Shown in pieces: positions 1-6,834 of a DNA stretch of 64,000 nt. Source of the DNA: Burkholderia lata. GTDB taxonomy: Bacteria > Pseudomonadota > Gammaproteobacteria > Burkholderiales > Burkholderiaceae. The stretch is from positions 3,038,001-3,102,000 of the forward strand of contig NC_007511.1 in assembly GCF_000012945.1 (NCBI RefSeq), in the 5' to 3' direction. The notes below the pieces were generated by a model, which worked only from the letters and a program-made list of their open reading frames with translations, made no database searches and had not been told where the DNA came from. Position 1 is the stretch's first letter. Every line of letters starts with the position of its first letter. Both the position numbers and the translations under genes were made by a program.

Positions 1-302
1 GCCGGCGTCGCGAGGAACAGGTAGCCGCCTTCGTGCAGGTCGATCGACGGCTGGTGGCCGTCCACTTCGAGGCGTTCACCGATCGTGCGCAGGAAGTCGA
101 TGCCGAACAGCGACATCTCGATCGACAGCGGCGTCGAGAACTGCTGGCGAATCGACGCGGCCGACAACGCCGACGACGATCGCGCATAGGTGGGGTCGCG
201 CTCGATCACGGTCACGGAAACCGTGGGATCGGTGGCGCGCAGGAAATAGGCGATCGAGCTGCCGATCACACCACCGCCGACGATGACGACTTGAGAACTC
301 AC
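1..302 (-). CDS. FAD-dependent amino-acid oxidase (DAO family), N-terminal part
   Basis: Only the first 100 codons lie in the window; the gene continues past the left edge. The N-terminus reads VSSQVVIVGGGVIGSSIAYF, a classic GxGxxG Rossmann dinucleotide-binding motif, followed by an acidic residue ending the second strand (VIERD) and an ASIRQQFS stretch typical of DAO-type (D-amino acid / glycine / sarcosine oxidase-like) flavoenzymes. The GTG start at 302 is chosen because GGAG sits six bases upstream. It follows the LivK-like binding-protein gene on the same strand by 195 bp, so uptake and oxidation of the same amine or amino acid is a reasonable inference. The substrate cannot be told from this fragment. 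Confidence 0.8.
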   Translation of the reverse strand, partial: MSSQVVIVGGGVIGSSIAYFLRATDPTVSVTVIERDPTYARSSSALSAASIRQQFSTPLSIEMSLFGIDFLRTIGERLEVDGHQPSIDLHEGGYLFLATP

Positions 303-497
303 GACTGACTCCAGTTGCACATAAAGGGCGCGGCCAGCCGGCCCCGCCCGTGGGTTGTTCGTGCCGCGTCACGCGCGGCGTCGCGCGGGCAGACTCGTGC
401 GGCTGTCACACCGGCGTGCGCCGCGATCGCAACCGATCGCTGATGGCATTTCAGCACGTCCGGCATCGCCGCGAAAGTCCGCGCGCGCGGGTTGGGT

Positions 498-1649
498 TCA
501 ATCCGCCGATTTCGTCGTGACGGGCTGCCACGCGGCGTTCTTCACCTCATACAGCGTCGAGCTCGGGTTCTTCAGGTCGCCCGTGTTCGTGAACGCGATC
601 GTGCCCGTGATGCCGTCGTAGCGCGTGCCCTTCAGCGCGCCGTTGAAATCGGCCGGCTTCGTCGAATTCGCCTTCTGCATCGCGTTGATCGCGATCCACG
701 TCGCGTCGTACGCGAACGGCGCGTACGCGAGCATGTCGATGCCGTACTTCTGCTTGAATTTCGTTTCGAACTGCTTGCCCTTCGCGAGACGCGACAGCGG
801 CTGCCCGTATTCCCACACGGACGCGCCTTCCGCCGCATTGCCGGCCAGCTTGATGAAGTTCGCGTTCATCACGCCGCCGCCCGCGAGGAACTGCGCGCGG
901 ATGCCGAGCTGGCGCATGCGCTTCACGAGCATCGCGGCCTGCGCGTCGAGGCCGCCGAAGAACACGAGATCGGCATTGGTGCTCTTGATCTTCGTGAGCT
1001 GCGCGCTGAAGTCCACCGCCTTGTCGTTCGTGAATTCGCGCGCGACGATCGTGCCGCCGTTCGCCTTCACGGACTTCTCGAATTCGTCGGCTTCGCCCTG
1101 GCCGAACGCGGTGCGATCGTCGATGATCGCGATGCGCTTCGCCTTGGTCACGCTCGCCGCATAGGCGCCTGCGTTGCCGGCGTTCTGCGTGTCGGTCGCG
1201 ATCACGCGATACACGGTGCCGAGCCCGGCGCGCGTGATGTCGGGATTGGTCGCCGACGGCGTGATCATCGGAATGCCGGCCTTCGCGTAGATCTTCGAGG
1301 CGGGCAGCGTCGTGCCCGAGTTGAAGTGGCCGATCACGACGGCCACCTGCGCGTCCGCGAGCTGCTGCGCGGCCTGCACGCCGGTGCGCGGATCGCTCTG
1401 GTCGTCCTGCGACGCGACGACGAACTTCACGGGCTTGCCGCCCACCGTCGTATGCGCGGCATTCGCTTCGTCGACGGCCATGCGCACGCCGTTCTCGATG
1501 TCCTTGCCGTAGGCAGCGCCACCGCCCGTCAGCGGGCCGGCCACGCCGACCTTGACGACCGTCTCCTGCGCGTGAGCCGCGCCGGTCTGGAGCGCGAGGA
1601 TCGCGGCGGTCAGTGCGACGCCGGAAAGCGAACGAATGCGGAACGTCAT
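498..1649 (-). CDS. ABC transporter periplasmic substrate-binding protein, LivK (branched-chain amino acid) type
   Basis: 383 residues. A Sec signal peptide ends at about residue 27 (AAHAQ). The mature protein starts VVKVGVAGPLTGGGAAYGKD, the hallmark opening of the type I periplasmic-binding fold of Leu/Ile/Val receptors, and keeps the HFNSGTTLPAS and TPSATNPDIT segments that line the amino-acid pocket in this family. AAGGA lies six bases before the ATG. No permease or ATPase genes are next to it, so it is either an orphan receptor or its transporter lies elsewhere. It lies upstream of the FAD oxidase on the same strand, which suggests a shared amine or amino-acid substrate (inference). Family certain, ligand not. 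Confidence 0.9.
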   Translation of the reverse strand: MTFRIRSLSGVALTAAILALQTGAAHAQETVVKVGVAGPLTGGGAAYGKDIENGVRMAVDEANAAHTTVGGKPVKFVVASQDDQSDPRTGVQAAQQLADAQVAVVIGHFNSGTTLPASKIYAKAGIPMITPSATNPDITRAGLGTVYRVIATDTQNAGNAGAYAASVTKAKRIAIIDDRTAFGQGEADEFEKSVKANGGTIVAREFTNDKAVDFSAQLTKIKSTNADLVFFGGLDAQAAMLVKRMRQLGIRAQFLAGGGVMNANFIKLAGNAAEGASVWEYGQPLSRLAKGKQFETKFKQKYGIDMLAYAPFAYDATWIAINAMQKANSTKPADFNGALKGTRYDGITGTIAFTNTGDLKNPSSTLYEVKNAAWQPVTTKSAD

Positions 1650-2068
1650 GACAATCCTTGTTCTGGGGGCCGGGATGCAACGCGCGATCGCCGCGCGTCG
1701 GCAACCTCCCGCGTGCCGGTCATCTCGTCCGCCGGCGGCGCGTCATGCAACGCCCTTGCCGGCCGGTCGATCGCCGCGGCTCCGTCTCCGAAGAGCCTTT
1801 CATCGCGAAAGAGGTGAATGGATTGTGGATAGCCAATACCCGTGCAGCAAACGAAATATCGGAACTATGTTGTGAGGATTTGTCATCAAGTTCCGCGTTC
1901 GCGGGCGGCCCGCGGCCCACTTGACGGCGAGCCGTGCGTGGTTCGTTGCCGAGGAACGCCACGCCGGCGCCCATCCATCAAGGCCGGCCGTGGTCATGCC
2001 GGCGGCGCATCATCGTGGCGATGATGGCCCGGCCGGCCATCGCGACGCCGGCGGCGCCGCGTCATCGG
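1650..2068. other. Intergenic region, no gene seen
   Basis: 419 bp between the LivK-like gene (reading left from 1649) and the stop of the CsbD gene (2069). It must hold the leader and promoter of the binding-protein gene. I see no coding frame with convincing composition and no clear terminator hairpin or operator. Confidence 0.5.
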
Positions 2069-2260
2069 TCAGTGCCGATCGGTGCCCGTCTGCTTGCGCA
2101 CCGCATCGGCCGCCTCGCCGGCCTGCTCCTGCATCTTGCCGGCCGCTTGTTCGGCGACGCCTTCCGCTTCCGTCTTGCGGTCGCCCGTCACCTTGCCGAG
2201 CGCTTCCTTGACCGAACCCTTGACCTGCTTGAGCTTGCCTTCGATGCGATTCCTGTCCAT
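2069..2260 (-). CDS. CsbD-family stress-response protein
   Basis: 63 residues, acidic/basic and soluble. It opens MDRNRIEGKLKQVKGSVKEA and continues LGKVTGDRKTEAEGVAEQ, the diagnostic CsbD (UPF0337) pattern of a short helical protein induced by general stress; its biochemical function is unknown. CAGGAG is seven bases before the ATG. It lies downstream of the PAS-LuxR regulator on the same strand, and a second CsbD gene lies at 4966 on the other strand, so the locus has two divergent paralogues. Length matches the family (60-70 residues). Confidence 0.92.
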   Translation of the reverse strand: MDRNRIEGKLKQVKGSVKEALGKVTGDRKTEAEGVAEQAAGKMQEQAGEAADAVRKQTGTDRH

Positions 2261-2400
2261 GGTCGTCTCCTGCGATGGTTGGGGAGAGCCGGCGGCGTGA
2301 CGGCCAGCGCCGCACCGCCGAGTGGACAGGATCGCAAGCACGCGCCGCGCGCGGCAGATGCGGATGCACCAGCACGCATGGTGCATTCGTACCGACGGCG

Positions 2401-3945
2401 TCAGTCCTTGCCCTTCGCGCCGCCCTTGTCGCCGCCCTTCTCGCCGCGCGCGCCATTCGCGTCGGCCGCGCCGACGATCCCACGTTCGCGCGCCCACACG
2501 ATCGCCTCGCCGCGGCTGTGCACGTCGAGCTTCGCGTAGATCGTCGCGACGTGATTGCGCACGGTGTTCGGCGCGAGCCCGAGGCGGCCGGCGATTTCCT
2601 TGTCGGCCAGGCCGTGGCACAGCAGGTCGAACACGTCGCGCTCGCGCGCGGTCAGGTCCGACAGTTGAGCGCCCGCATCCGGCGCATTCGCGCGCCGCAC
2701 GTTCGCGAGCTTCTCGATCAGCGTGCGGCTGAACCACGACGCATCCTGCATCGCCGTTTCGATCGCATAGACGAGCTCCATCTCCGTGCGCTTGCGATCG
2801 CTGATGTCGAGCAGCGCGACGAGCAGGCAGTCGCGCCCATGTATCGCGACGGGGTCGGCCGACACGACGCAATCGCGCACGTCGCCTTCGCGCGTGCGAA
2901 TCTGCACGTCGGCATTGCGCACGTTGCCGTCGCGCGCGAGCCGGTTCTCGATGCGCTGCCACGCGCCGCGTTCGGCCCACAGCCCGATTTCGTCCGCGGA
3001 CTTGCCGAGCAGGTCGTCCTGCGCATGGCCCGTCATCGCGGCGAATGCGCCGTTGACGTCGAGCAATTCGAAGCGATCGGCCGTGACGATCGCCGTGGCG
3101 ACCGGCGCCATCCGGAACGCCGTCGCGAAGCGCTCCTCGCTCTGCCGCAGCGCGCGCTCGGCCTGCTTGCGCGGCTCGAGATCCATGAACGTGAACAGCA
3201 TGCACGCTTCGTCGTTCATGTCGATCGGCTGCCCGGCGACGACCACGGCCTTCGTGCTGCCGTCCGCGAGCTTCAGCACGGCCTCCATCTGCGGAATCGT
3301 CGCGCCTTCGCCCAGCCGCTCGATCGCGAGTTCGCGCCGCTCGGCCTGGTCGAGCACGTCGATCTCGTACACCGAGCGGCCGAGCACGTCGTCGCGTGCG
3401 TGGCCGGTCATGTCCAGAAAGCCCTGGTTGACCTTCACGTAGCGCAGGTCGTCGAGCCGGCAGATTACGGCCGGCGCCGGGTTCGCGTTGAAGGTGCGCT
3501 CGAAGCGTTCCTCGGCGCTCGCCCATTCGGTCGCGTCGTGCAGCACGAGCGCGAGGCAGTCGGGTTCGCCGGCCGCGTTCGTCAGCACGAGGCTGCGGAT
3601 GCGGTGGACCCAGCTCACGGTTTCGTCGGCGGCCGATTCGACTTCGACCGTCACGTCGCTGAACTCCTCGCCCGCGATCACGCGATCCATCGGATAGTGG
3701 CCGTCGCGCACCGGGTGGTTGTTCCGGTAGCGCAGCCGGAAGCGCTCACGGTAATCGGTGACGGTCGCGCCGAGCGCCTTCAGCTCGGTCACGCCGTGCA
3801 TCGCGAGCGCGGCCTCGTTCGCCCAGACAATCCGCTGGTCGGGCTCGACCAGGATCACGCCCTCGGTGAGCCCCGCGATGATCTGGTGCAGCTGGCGCCG
3901 GTCGGTATGCGATTTCAGCGCCTGTTCGTTTACCTGTTCGTTCAT
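2401..3945 (-). CDS. Triple-PAS LuxR-type transcriptional regulator
   Basis: 514 residues from the ATG at 3945; an upstream extension of 89 codons is open but of poor composition and is not used. Three PAS modules follow one another: about 18-135 (GVILVEPDQRIVWANEAA), 147-262 (PAPAVICRLDDLRYVKVNQG) and 270-385 (AIVTADRFELLDVNGAFAAM, ending LLDISDRKRTEME). The C-terminal LuxR HTH (about 430-492) reads LTARERDVFDLLCHGLADKE and LGLAPNTVRNHVATIYAKLD. There is no receiver or kinase domain, so it probably senses a ligand, redox state or light directly. The last 20 residues are Gly/Lys-rich. It is divergent from the stress cluster at 4339-5972 and upstream of a CsbD gene, making these likely targets (inference). 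Confidence 0.85.
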   Translation of the reverse strand: MNEQVNEQALKSHTDRRQLHQIIAGLTEGVILVEPDQRIVWANEAALAMHGVTELKALGATVTDYRERFRLRYRNNHPVRDGHYPMDRVIAGEEFSDVTVEVESAADETVSWVHRIRSLVLTNAAGEPDCLALVLHDATEWASAEERFERTFNANPAPAVICRLDDLRYVKVNQGFLDMTGHARDDVLGRSVYEIDVLDQAERRELAIERLGEGATIPQMEAVLKLADGSTKAVVVAGQPIDMNDEACMLFTFMDLEPRKQAERALRQSEERFATAFRMAPVATAIVTADRFELLDVNGAFAAMTGHAQDDLLGKSADEIGLWAERGAWQRIENRLARDGNVRNADVQIRTREGDVRDCVVSADPVAIHGRDCLLVALLDISDRKRTEMELVYAIETAMQDASWFSRTLIEKLANVRRANAPDAGAQLSDLTARERDVFDLLCHGLADKEIAGRLGLAPNTVRNHVATIYAKLDVHSRGEAIVWARERGIVGAADANGARGEKGGDKGGAKGKD

Positions 3946-4338
3946 CGAATGGTTGTCCCTGTCGTCTGCATGACCGCCGGCCCGGTTGCCGCTTCGTCGA
4001 CACGCGCCGGCCGGCGCGTGTGGCGATGATCGCGTGCCGCACCGGTGCGCGACAGGCGCGATTGCACTATCCGCCATAGTACATTCGCACCGCGCGCCGC
4101 CACCGTGCGGCATCCCGCCGATCCGCCACGCATCCGCGTGGCCCGCCATGCCGCGCCGCGCGTGCGATGGATGCATGCCGCGCCGCTCTCCCGCCCGTCT
4201 CCCGCCTTTCACGACGCCCCGTGCAAACGCACTAGCCGATCAGGTGAATTTGCGCGATGTCCACGCACGTTTGCACCGGTACGCTGGTCCTGCATCGGCG
4301 CTCATGCGCTGCCTTCCGAACCGCAGAGGAGAAGCACG
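3946..4338. other. Divergent intergenic region
   Basis: 393 bp between the start of the PAS-LuxR gene (left) and the proline-rich small gene (right). No gene is evident. It contains a 9-bp perfect inverted repeat at 4221-4276, listed separately, and is the likely control region for the rightward stress-gene cluster. Confidence 0.5.
4221..4276. promoter_or_regulatory. Widely spaced inverted repeat upstream of stress cluster
   Basis: GTGCAAACG at 4221-4229 is repeated exactly in inverted orientation as CGTTTGCAC at 4268-4276, 47 bp centre to centre, 63 bp before the proline-rich gene. Two half-sites on nearly the same DNA face could bind a dimeric regulator; the adjacent PAS-LuxR protein is the obvious candidate, but that is inference. 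Confidence 0.4.
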
Positions 4339-4503
4339 ATGAAGCTGCATCAGACACCCGATCCGACGCGGCCCGAACCGCCGCCGGACAGCCCGCCCGA
4401 ACCGCCGCCCGGCACCGATCCGCCGGTGCCGCTGCCGCCCGACGTGCCGCGCCCGGACATCCCGCCGCGCGAGCCCGGCTACGACACGCCGATCGTCAGG
4501 TAA
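4339..4503 (+). CDS. Proline-rich small protein, unknown function
   Basis: 54 residues, about 40 percent proline, with repeated PEPPPDSPPEPPPG-like runs and an acidic character. AGAGGAGA lies six bases before the ATG, a strong ribosome-binding site that argues for real translation. It is followed 55 bp later by the BON-domain gene on the same strand. The extended proline-rich composition suggests a polyproline-II rod or linker; there is no signal peptide. No family is recognised. Confidence 0.6.
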   Translation: MKLHQTPDPTRPEPPPDSPPEPPPGTDPPVPLPPDVPRPDIPPREPGYDTPIVR

Positions 4504-4558
4504 TACGCGGCGCCGCTCGCATTCATCGATTCATTACGCCAAGCGAAGGAGAACATCC

Positions 4559-4909
4559 ATGAACCAGACCCGCCCCCTTTCGACGCTGCTCGCCGTCAGC
4601 GCGGCTTTCCTGCTCGGTGCCGCGCCGCTCACGAACGCGGTTGCGCAGGACGCATCGACCGGCGACGGCATGAAGGCCGAATCGAACCAGCCCGTCTCCG
4701 ACACGTGGATCACGACCAAGGTGAAGGGCCGGCTGGCCACGGTCGACGGCCTGAAGAGCGTCGACATCAGCGTGACGACGGTCGACGGCGTCGTCACGCT
4801 CACCGGCGTGCTGCCGACGAAGATCGCCGTGAAGAAGGCGATCGCCGTGTCGCGAGCGGTCAAGGGCGTGAAGCACGTCGACGCATCCGGCCTGAAGGCG
4901 AAGGCCTGA
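4559..4909 (+). CDS. BON-domain periplasmic protein
   Basis: 116 residues. A signal peptide runs to about residue 30 (AAPLTNAVAQ). One BON domain occupies about 45-114: SDTWITTKVKGRLATVDGLK, then VTTVDGVVTLTGVLPTK and AVKGVKHVDASGLK, with the family's conserved central glycine. BON domains (as in OsmY and Kbp) associate with membranes or lipids and are induced by osmotic or envelope stress. AAGGAGA is placed well before the ATG. Located between the proline-rich peptide and CsbD; an intrinsic terminator follows at once, so transcription into CsbD is probably attenuated. Confidence 0.9.
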   Translation: MNQTRPLSTLLAVSAAFLLGAAPLTNAVAQDASTGDGMKAESNQPVSDTWITTKVKGRLATVDGLKSVDISVTTVDGVVTLTGVLPTKIAVKKAIAVSRAVKGVKHVDASGLKAKA

Positions 4910-4915
4910 CGTTCC

Positions 4916-4940
4916 GGCGCGGCACGCCGCCGCGCCTTTT
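4916..4940 (+). terminator. Intrinsic terminator after the BON gene
   Basis: GGCGCGGC at 4916-4923 pairs with GCCGCGCC at 4929-4936, followed by TTTT. It starts six bases after the BON stop codon and precedes the CsbD gene by 26 bp. The short T-run suggests partial termination. Confidence 0.6.
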
Positions 4941-4965
4941 ATCCCTGCATGACAAGGAGCACACG

Positions 4966-5163
4966 ATGAACGAGGACAAGATCAAGGGCCAGTGGAAGCA
5001 ACTCAGCGGCAAGCTGAAGGCCAAGTGGGGCAAGCTGACCGACGACGACCTGGCCGTCGCGGAAGGCAATCGCGAGTATCTGGCCGGCAAGATCCAGGAG
5101 CGTTACGGGATCGCCCGCGACGCGGCCGAGAAGCAGTTGAAGGAATTCGACCGTGAGCTGTGA
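4966..5163 (+). CDS. CsbD-family stress-response protein (second copy)
   Basis: 65 residues starting MNEDKIKGQWKQLSGKLKAK, with WGKLTDDDLAVAEGNREYLA and a C-terminal GKIQERYGIARDAAEKQL, matching the CsbD domain (YjbJ-like subgroup, with the conserved Trp and the ERYG motif). AAGGAG lies eight bases upstream of the ATG. YjbJ of E. coli is among the most abundant stationary-phase and osmotic-stress proteins; a role here in stress follows from family only. It differs clearly from the 2069 paralogue, so it is not a recent duplicate. Confidence 0.93.
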   Translation: MNEDKIKGQWKQLSGKLKAKWGKLTDDDLAVAEGNREYLAGKIQERYGIARDAAEKQLKEFDREL

Positions 5164-5232
5164 CTGTGACGCGATCGCGCCTTAGTGCAACCGCCGCGGC
5201 GCCCACGGCGTCGCGGCCACCAGGACAACGAC

Positions 5233-5316
5233 ATGGGCAAATACCTGATCGCCTGGCTGCTCGGCGTGCCGGTCGGGCTGCTGGTGCTGTTCTTTCTGAT
5301 CACGCACGTTTTCTGA
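5233..5316 (+). CDS. 27-residue single-pass membrane peptide
   Basis: A complete small open frame, MGKYLIAWLLGVPVGLLVLF plus seven more residues ending in HVF, which is almost wholly one transmembrane helix. AGGA lies seven bases before the ATG. It sits in line between CsbD and the glycine-zipper protein on the same strand, 69 bp after CsbD. Tiny hydrophobic peptides of this type are common in stress clusters of Burkholderiales and usually go unannotated. Function unknown. Confidence 0.65.
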   Translation: MGKYLIAWLLGVPVGLLVLFFLITHVF

Positions 5317-5371
5317 CCGGGTCTGCTCGATCAAGCCGAACAATACAACTCGTTTTTCAGGGAGATAAACA

Positions 5372-5593
5372 GTGAAATTTCTTTCGATATCGGTCGCCTG
5401 CATCGCCTTGATGACCGCTTCGATCCCGGGATTTGCAGCGGGGTGCCTGAAGGGCGCGGCCGTGGGCGGGGTCGCCGGCCATGTAGCAGGGCACCACGGG
5501 GTAGTGGGCGCCGCTGCCGGTTGCGCAATCGGCCATCACCACGCGGCAAAGAAAGCCAAGGCGGCAAGCGCGGCAACAGCCGCCTCGCAATAA
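5372..5593 (+). CDS. Small secreted glycine-zipper-like protein
   Basis: 73 residues from a GTG start preceded by AGGGAG. A signal peptide ends near AA of GFAAGC (about residue 23), so the mature form begins GCLKGAAVGGVAGHVAGHHG. The GxxxG-rich middle (VGGVAGHVAG, GVVGAAAG) resembles glycine-zipper segments that insert in membranes, interspersed with His residues (GHHG, GHHHAA) that could bind metal. The tail is Ala/Lys-rich. It continues the run of small envelope proteins. The specific family is not certain. Confidence 0.7.
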   Translation: MKFLSISVACIALMTASIPGFAAGCLKGAAVGGVAGHVAGHHGVVGAAAGCAIGHHHAAKKAKAASAATAASQ

Positions 5594-5717
5594 GAGGCGA
5601 CGAGGCGCGTCAACGTTCCTCAAAACCGCCGGCGTGGCGCCGCGTGCCGGATGCCGCGGGCAAAGGCATGGTCACCCGGTTTTCAACACGCTCGCCAATC
5701 CAGAAGGAATATCGTTC

Positions 5718-5972
5718 ATGGACATGCATGGTCTGATCGTATGGCTCGTCATTGGCGCCATCGCCGGCTGGCTCGCGGGCGTACTCGTCAAGGGCGGAGG
5801 TTTCGGCCTCGTCATCGACATCGTTGTCGGCATTTTGGGCGCGGTGATCGGCGGTTGGCTCGCCGGGTTGCTCGGTATCGGCTTCAGCGGGATTCTCGGC
5901 TCGATCGTCATCGCCCTCATCGGTGCCGTGATCCTTTTGCTCGTGATTCGCGTGTTACGTCGCGCAACGTGA
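5718..5972 (+). CDS. GlsB/YeaQ/YmgE-family membrane protein
   Basis: 84 residues with three predicted membrane segments: GLIVWLVIGAIAGWLAGVLV, VIDIVVGILGAVIGGWLAGL and ILGSIVIALIGAVILLLVI. This is the exact layout of the transglycosylase-associated (GlsB/YeaQ/YmgE) family of stress-induced inner-membrane proteins. AAGGA lies ten bases before the ATG. It ends the rightward stress cluster; a strong hairpin follows at 6004-6030, between it and the convergent Met-rich gene. Confidence 0.93.
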   Translation: MDMHGLIVWLVIGAIAGWLAGVLVKGGGFGLVIDIVVGILGAVIGGWLAGLLGIGFSGILGSIVIALIGAVILLLVIRVLRRAT

Positions 5973-6003
5973 CAGGTCATCCGGCGCGCCGGACGCGAGG
6001 AGA

Positions 6004-6030
6004 CGAGCCCGGCGTTCGACACCGGGCTCG
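6004..6030. terminator. Hairpin between convergent genes
   Basis: CGAGCCCGG (6004-6012) pairs perfectly with CCGGGCTCG (6022-6030) across a 9-base loop. It lies between the GlsB-like gene ending at 5972 and the leftward gene ending at 6037. No T-run follows on either strand, so termination strength is uncertain. Confidence 0.5.
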
Positions 6031-6036
6031 CCACAC

Positions 6037-6342
6037 TCAGTGCCCCTTGTAGAGTTCGAGCAGCTGGCTCTGCAAGACCATCATTTCCTTGTCATGCTGC
6101 ATTTGCATCTTTGCCATCGCTTCGTTGTGCGCCATATCCATCGCCATCATTTTTTGCTGGATGACGATGGCTTGTGTGCGCTGCTCGGGCGTGAGCTTGT
6201 CCATCATCATCATGGTCCAGTCGCTGGTGTGCGACATGTACGTGCCGCTGCGACCAATGCCACCGCCGTCTGCCTGCGCCGCACCGGCGACCAGCAGGAA
6301 CGGAATGGCGCCACACAGCATGAGCTTGCGAATCGGGTTCAT
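6037..6342 (-). CDS. Methionine-rich periplasmic protein with LTxEQ motif
   Basis: 101 residues from the ATG at 6342, which has CAGGAGA upstream. A signal peptide runs to about residue 23 (GAAQADGG). The mature part has SDWTMMMMDKLTPEQRTQAI followed by a long helix with many Met and His (QQKMMAMDMAHNEAMAKMQM). The LTPEQR motif recalls the LTxxQ repeats of the Spy/CpxP periplasmic chaperone family, and the Met/His richness suggests copper or oxidant interaction. The family link is inferred from motif alone. It converges on the stress cluster. Confidence 0.7.
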   Translation of the reverse strand: MNPIRKLMLCGAIPFLLVAGAAQADGGGIGRSGTYMSHTSDWTMMMMDKLTPEQRTQAIVIQQKMMAMDMAHNEAMAKMQMQHDKEMMVLQSQLLELYKGH

Positions 6343-6834
6343 CCGGGTTCTCCTGTCAAGAAAGGACGTCTGGAAGCGCCCGTGTCGCATGCACGGGTTT
6401 CCTGAGCGCGTGTCATGAATGGCCAGTTCACATCAAGACCTCGTCCAATCAATCGACCGGGTGATCGAAAGGCTTCTCCCAGGCAAGCGCTACGACGAAT
6501 CGGCTGACGAATGATGGTTCGACTGGCGTGCCTTTTGTCGTCCGGTGCCGGTGGATGTGACACATCGCGTCGAGAATTTTTGGGCCGTGTAAACCCTCGA
6601 GCCCGGCCGTCGTGTCAATGACGACCTTTCCCCGACATGGCAGACGCCGCCCTGAACCGCACGGAATTTCGTGGGCCTTGCGTGACTTCGCCGCGTGCGC
6701 GGTCATCTTGAAGATGCCCTGCGCGTAACCCGCATCGAAACGCAGGTCGGTCACCCAGCGGCGCGCCCCCGCATTCCCGCCCGTATTCCACGGCATACTA
6801 CGGCGACCGCCACGACGCCCGCGCGCCATCCGCC
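6343..6834. other. Gene-free stretch with a gene relic
   Basis: 492 bp between the Met-rich protein gene and the DKNYY gene. Its right half contains the duplicated C-terminus of the DUF1338 gene (6685-6767, listed separately). The left half (6400-6680) has reduced GC and no recognisable gene; an open minus-strand frame continues from the relic for about 78 codons, but I recognise nothing in it. Confidence 0.5.
6685..6767 (-). pseudogene. Relic: duplicated C-terminus of the DUF1338 gene
   Basis: These 83 bp match 8481-8563, the 3' end of the intact DUF1338 gene, at 78 of 83 positions by eye. Both copies lie on the minus strand and encode the same C-terminal peptide, RRWVTDLRFDAG(Y/N)AQGIF followed by KMTA(H/N)AAK. 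The stop codon that ends the intact gene is not conserved here, so the frame runs on. The rest of the gene is absent. The two copies bracket the DKNYY gene as direct repeats about 1.8 kb apart. Confidence 0.85.

Noticed and set aside
2069..3526. Long open frame of 485 codons antisense within the PAS-LuxR and CsbD region
   Set aside because: Arg/Ala/Gly-rich shadow of the real genes caused by the high GC third positions; no family motifs.
2275..4029. 584-codon plus-strand frame opposite the PAS-LuxR gene
   Set aside because: Composition (Arg/Val/His/Asp) is that of the complementary strand of a coding gene; the minus-strand frame has clear PAS and HTH domains.
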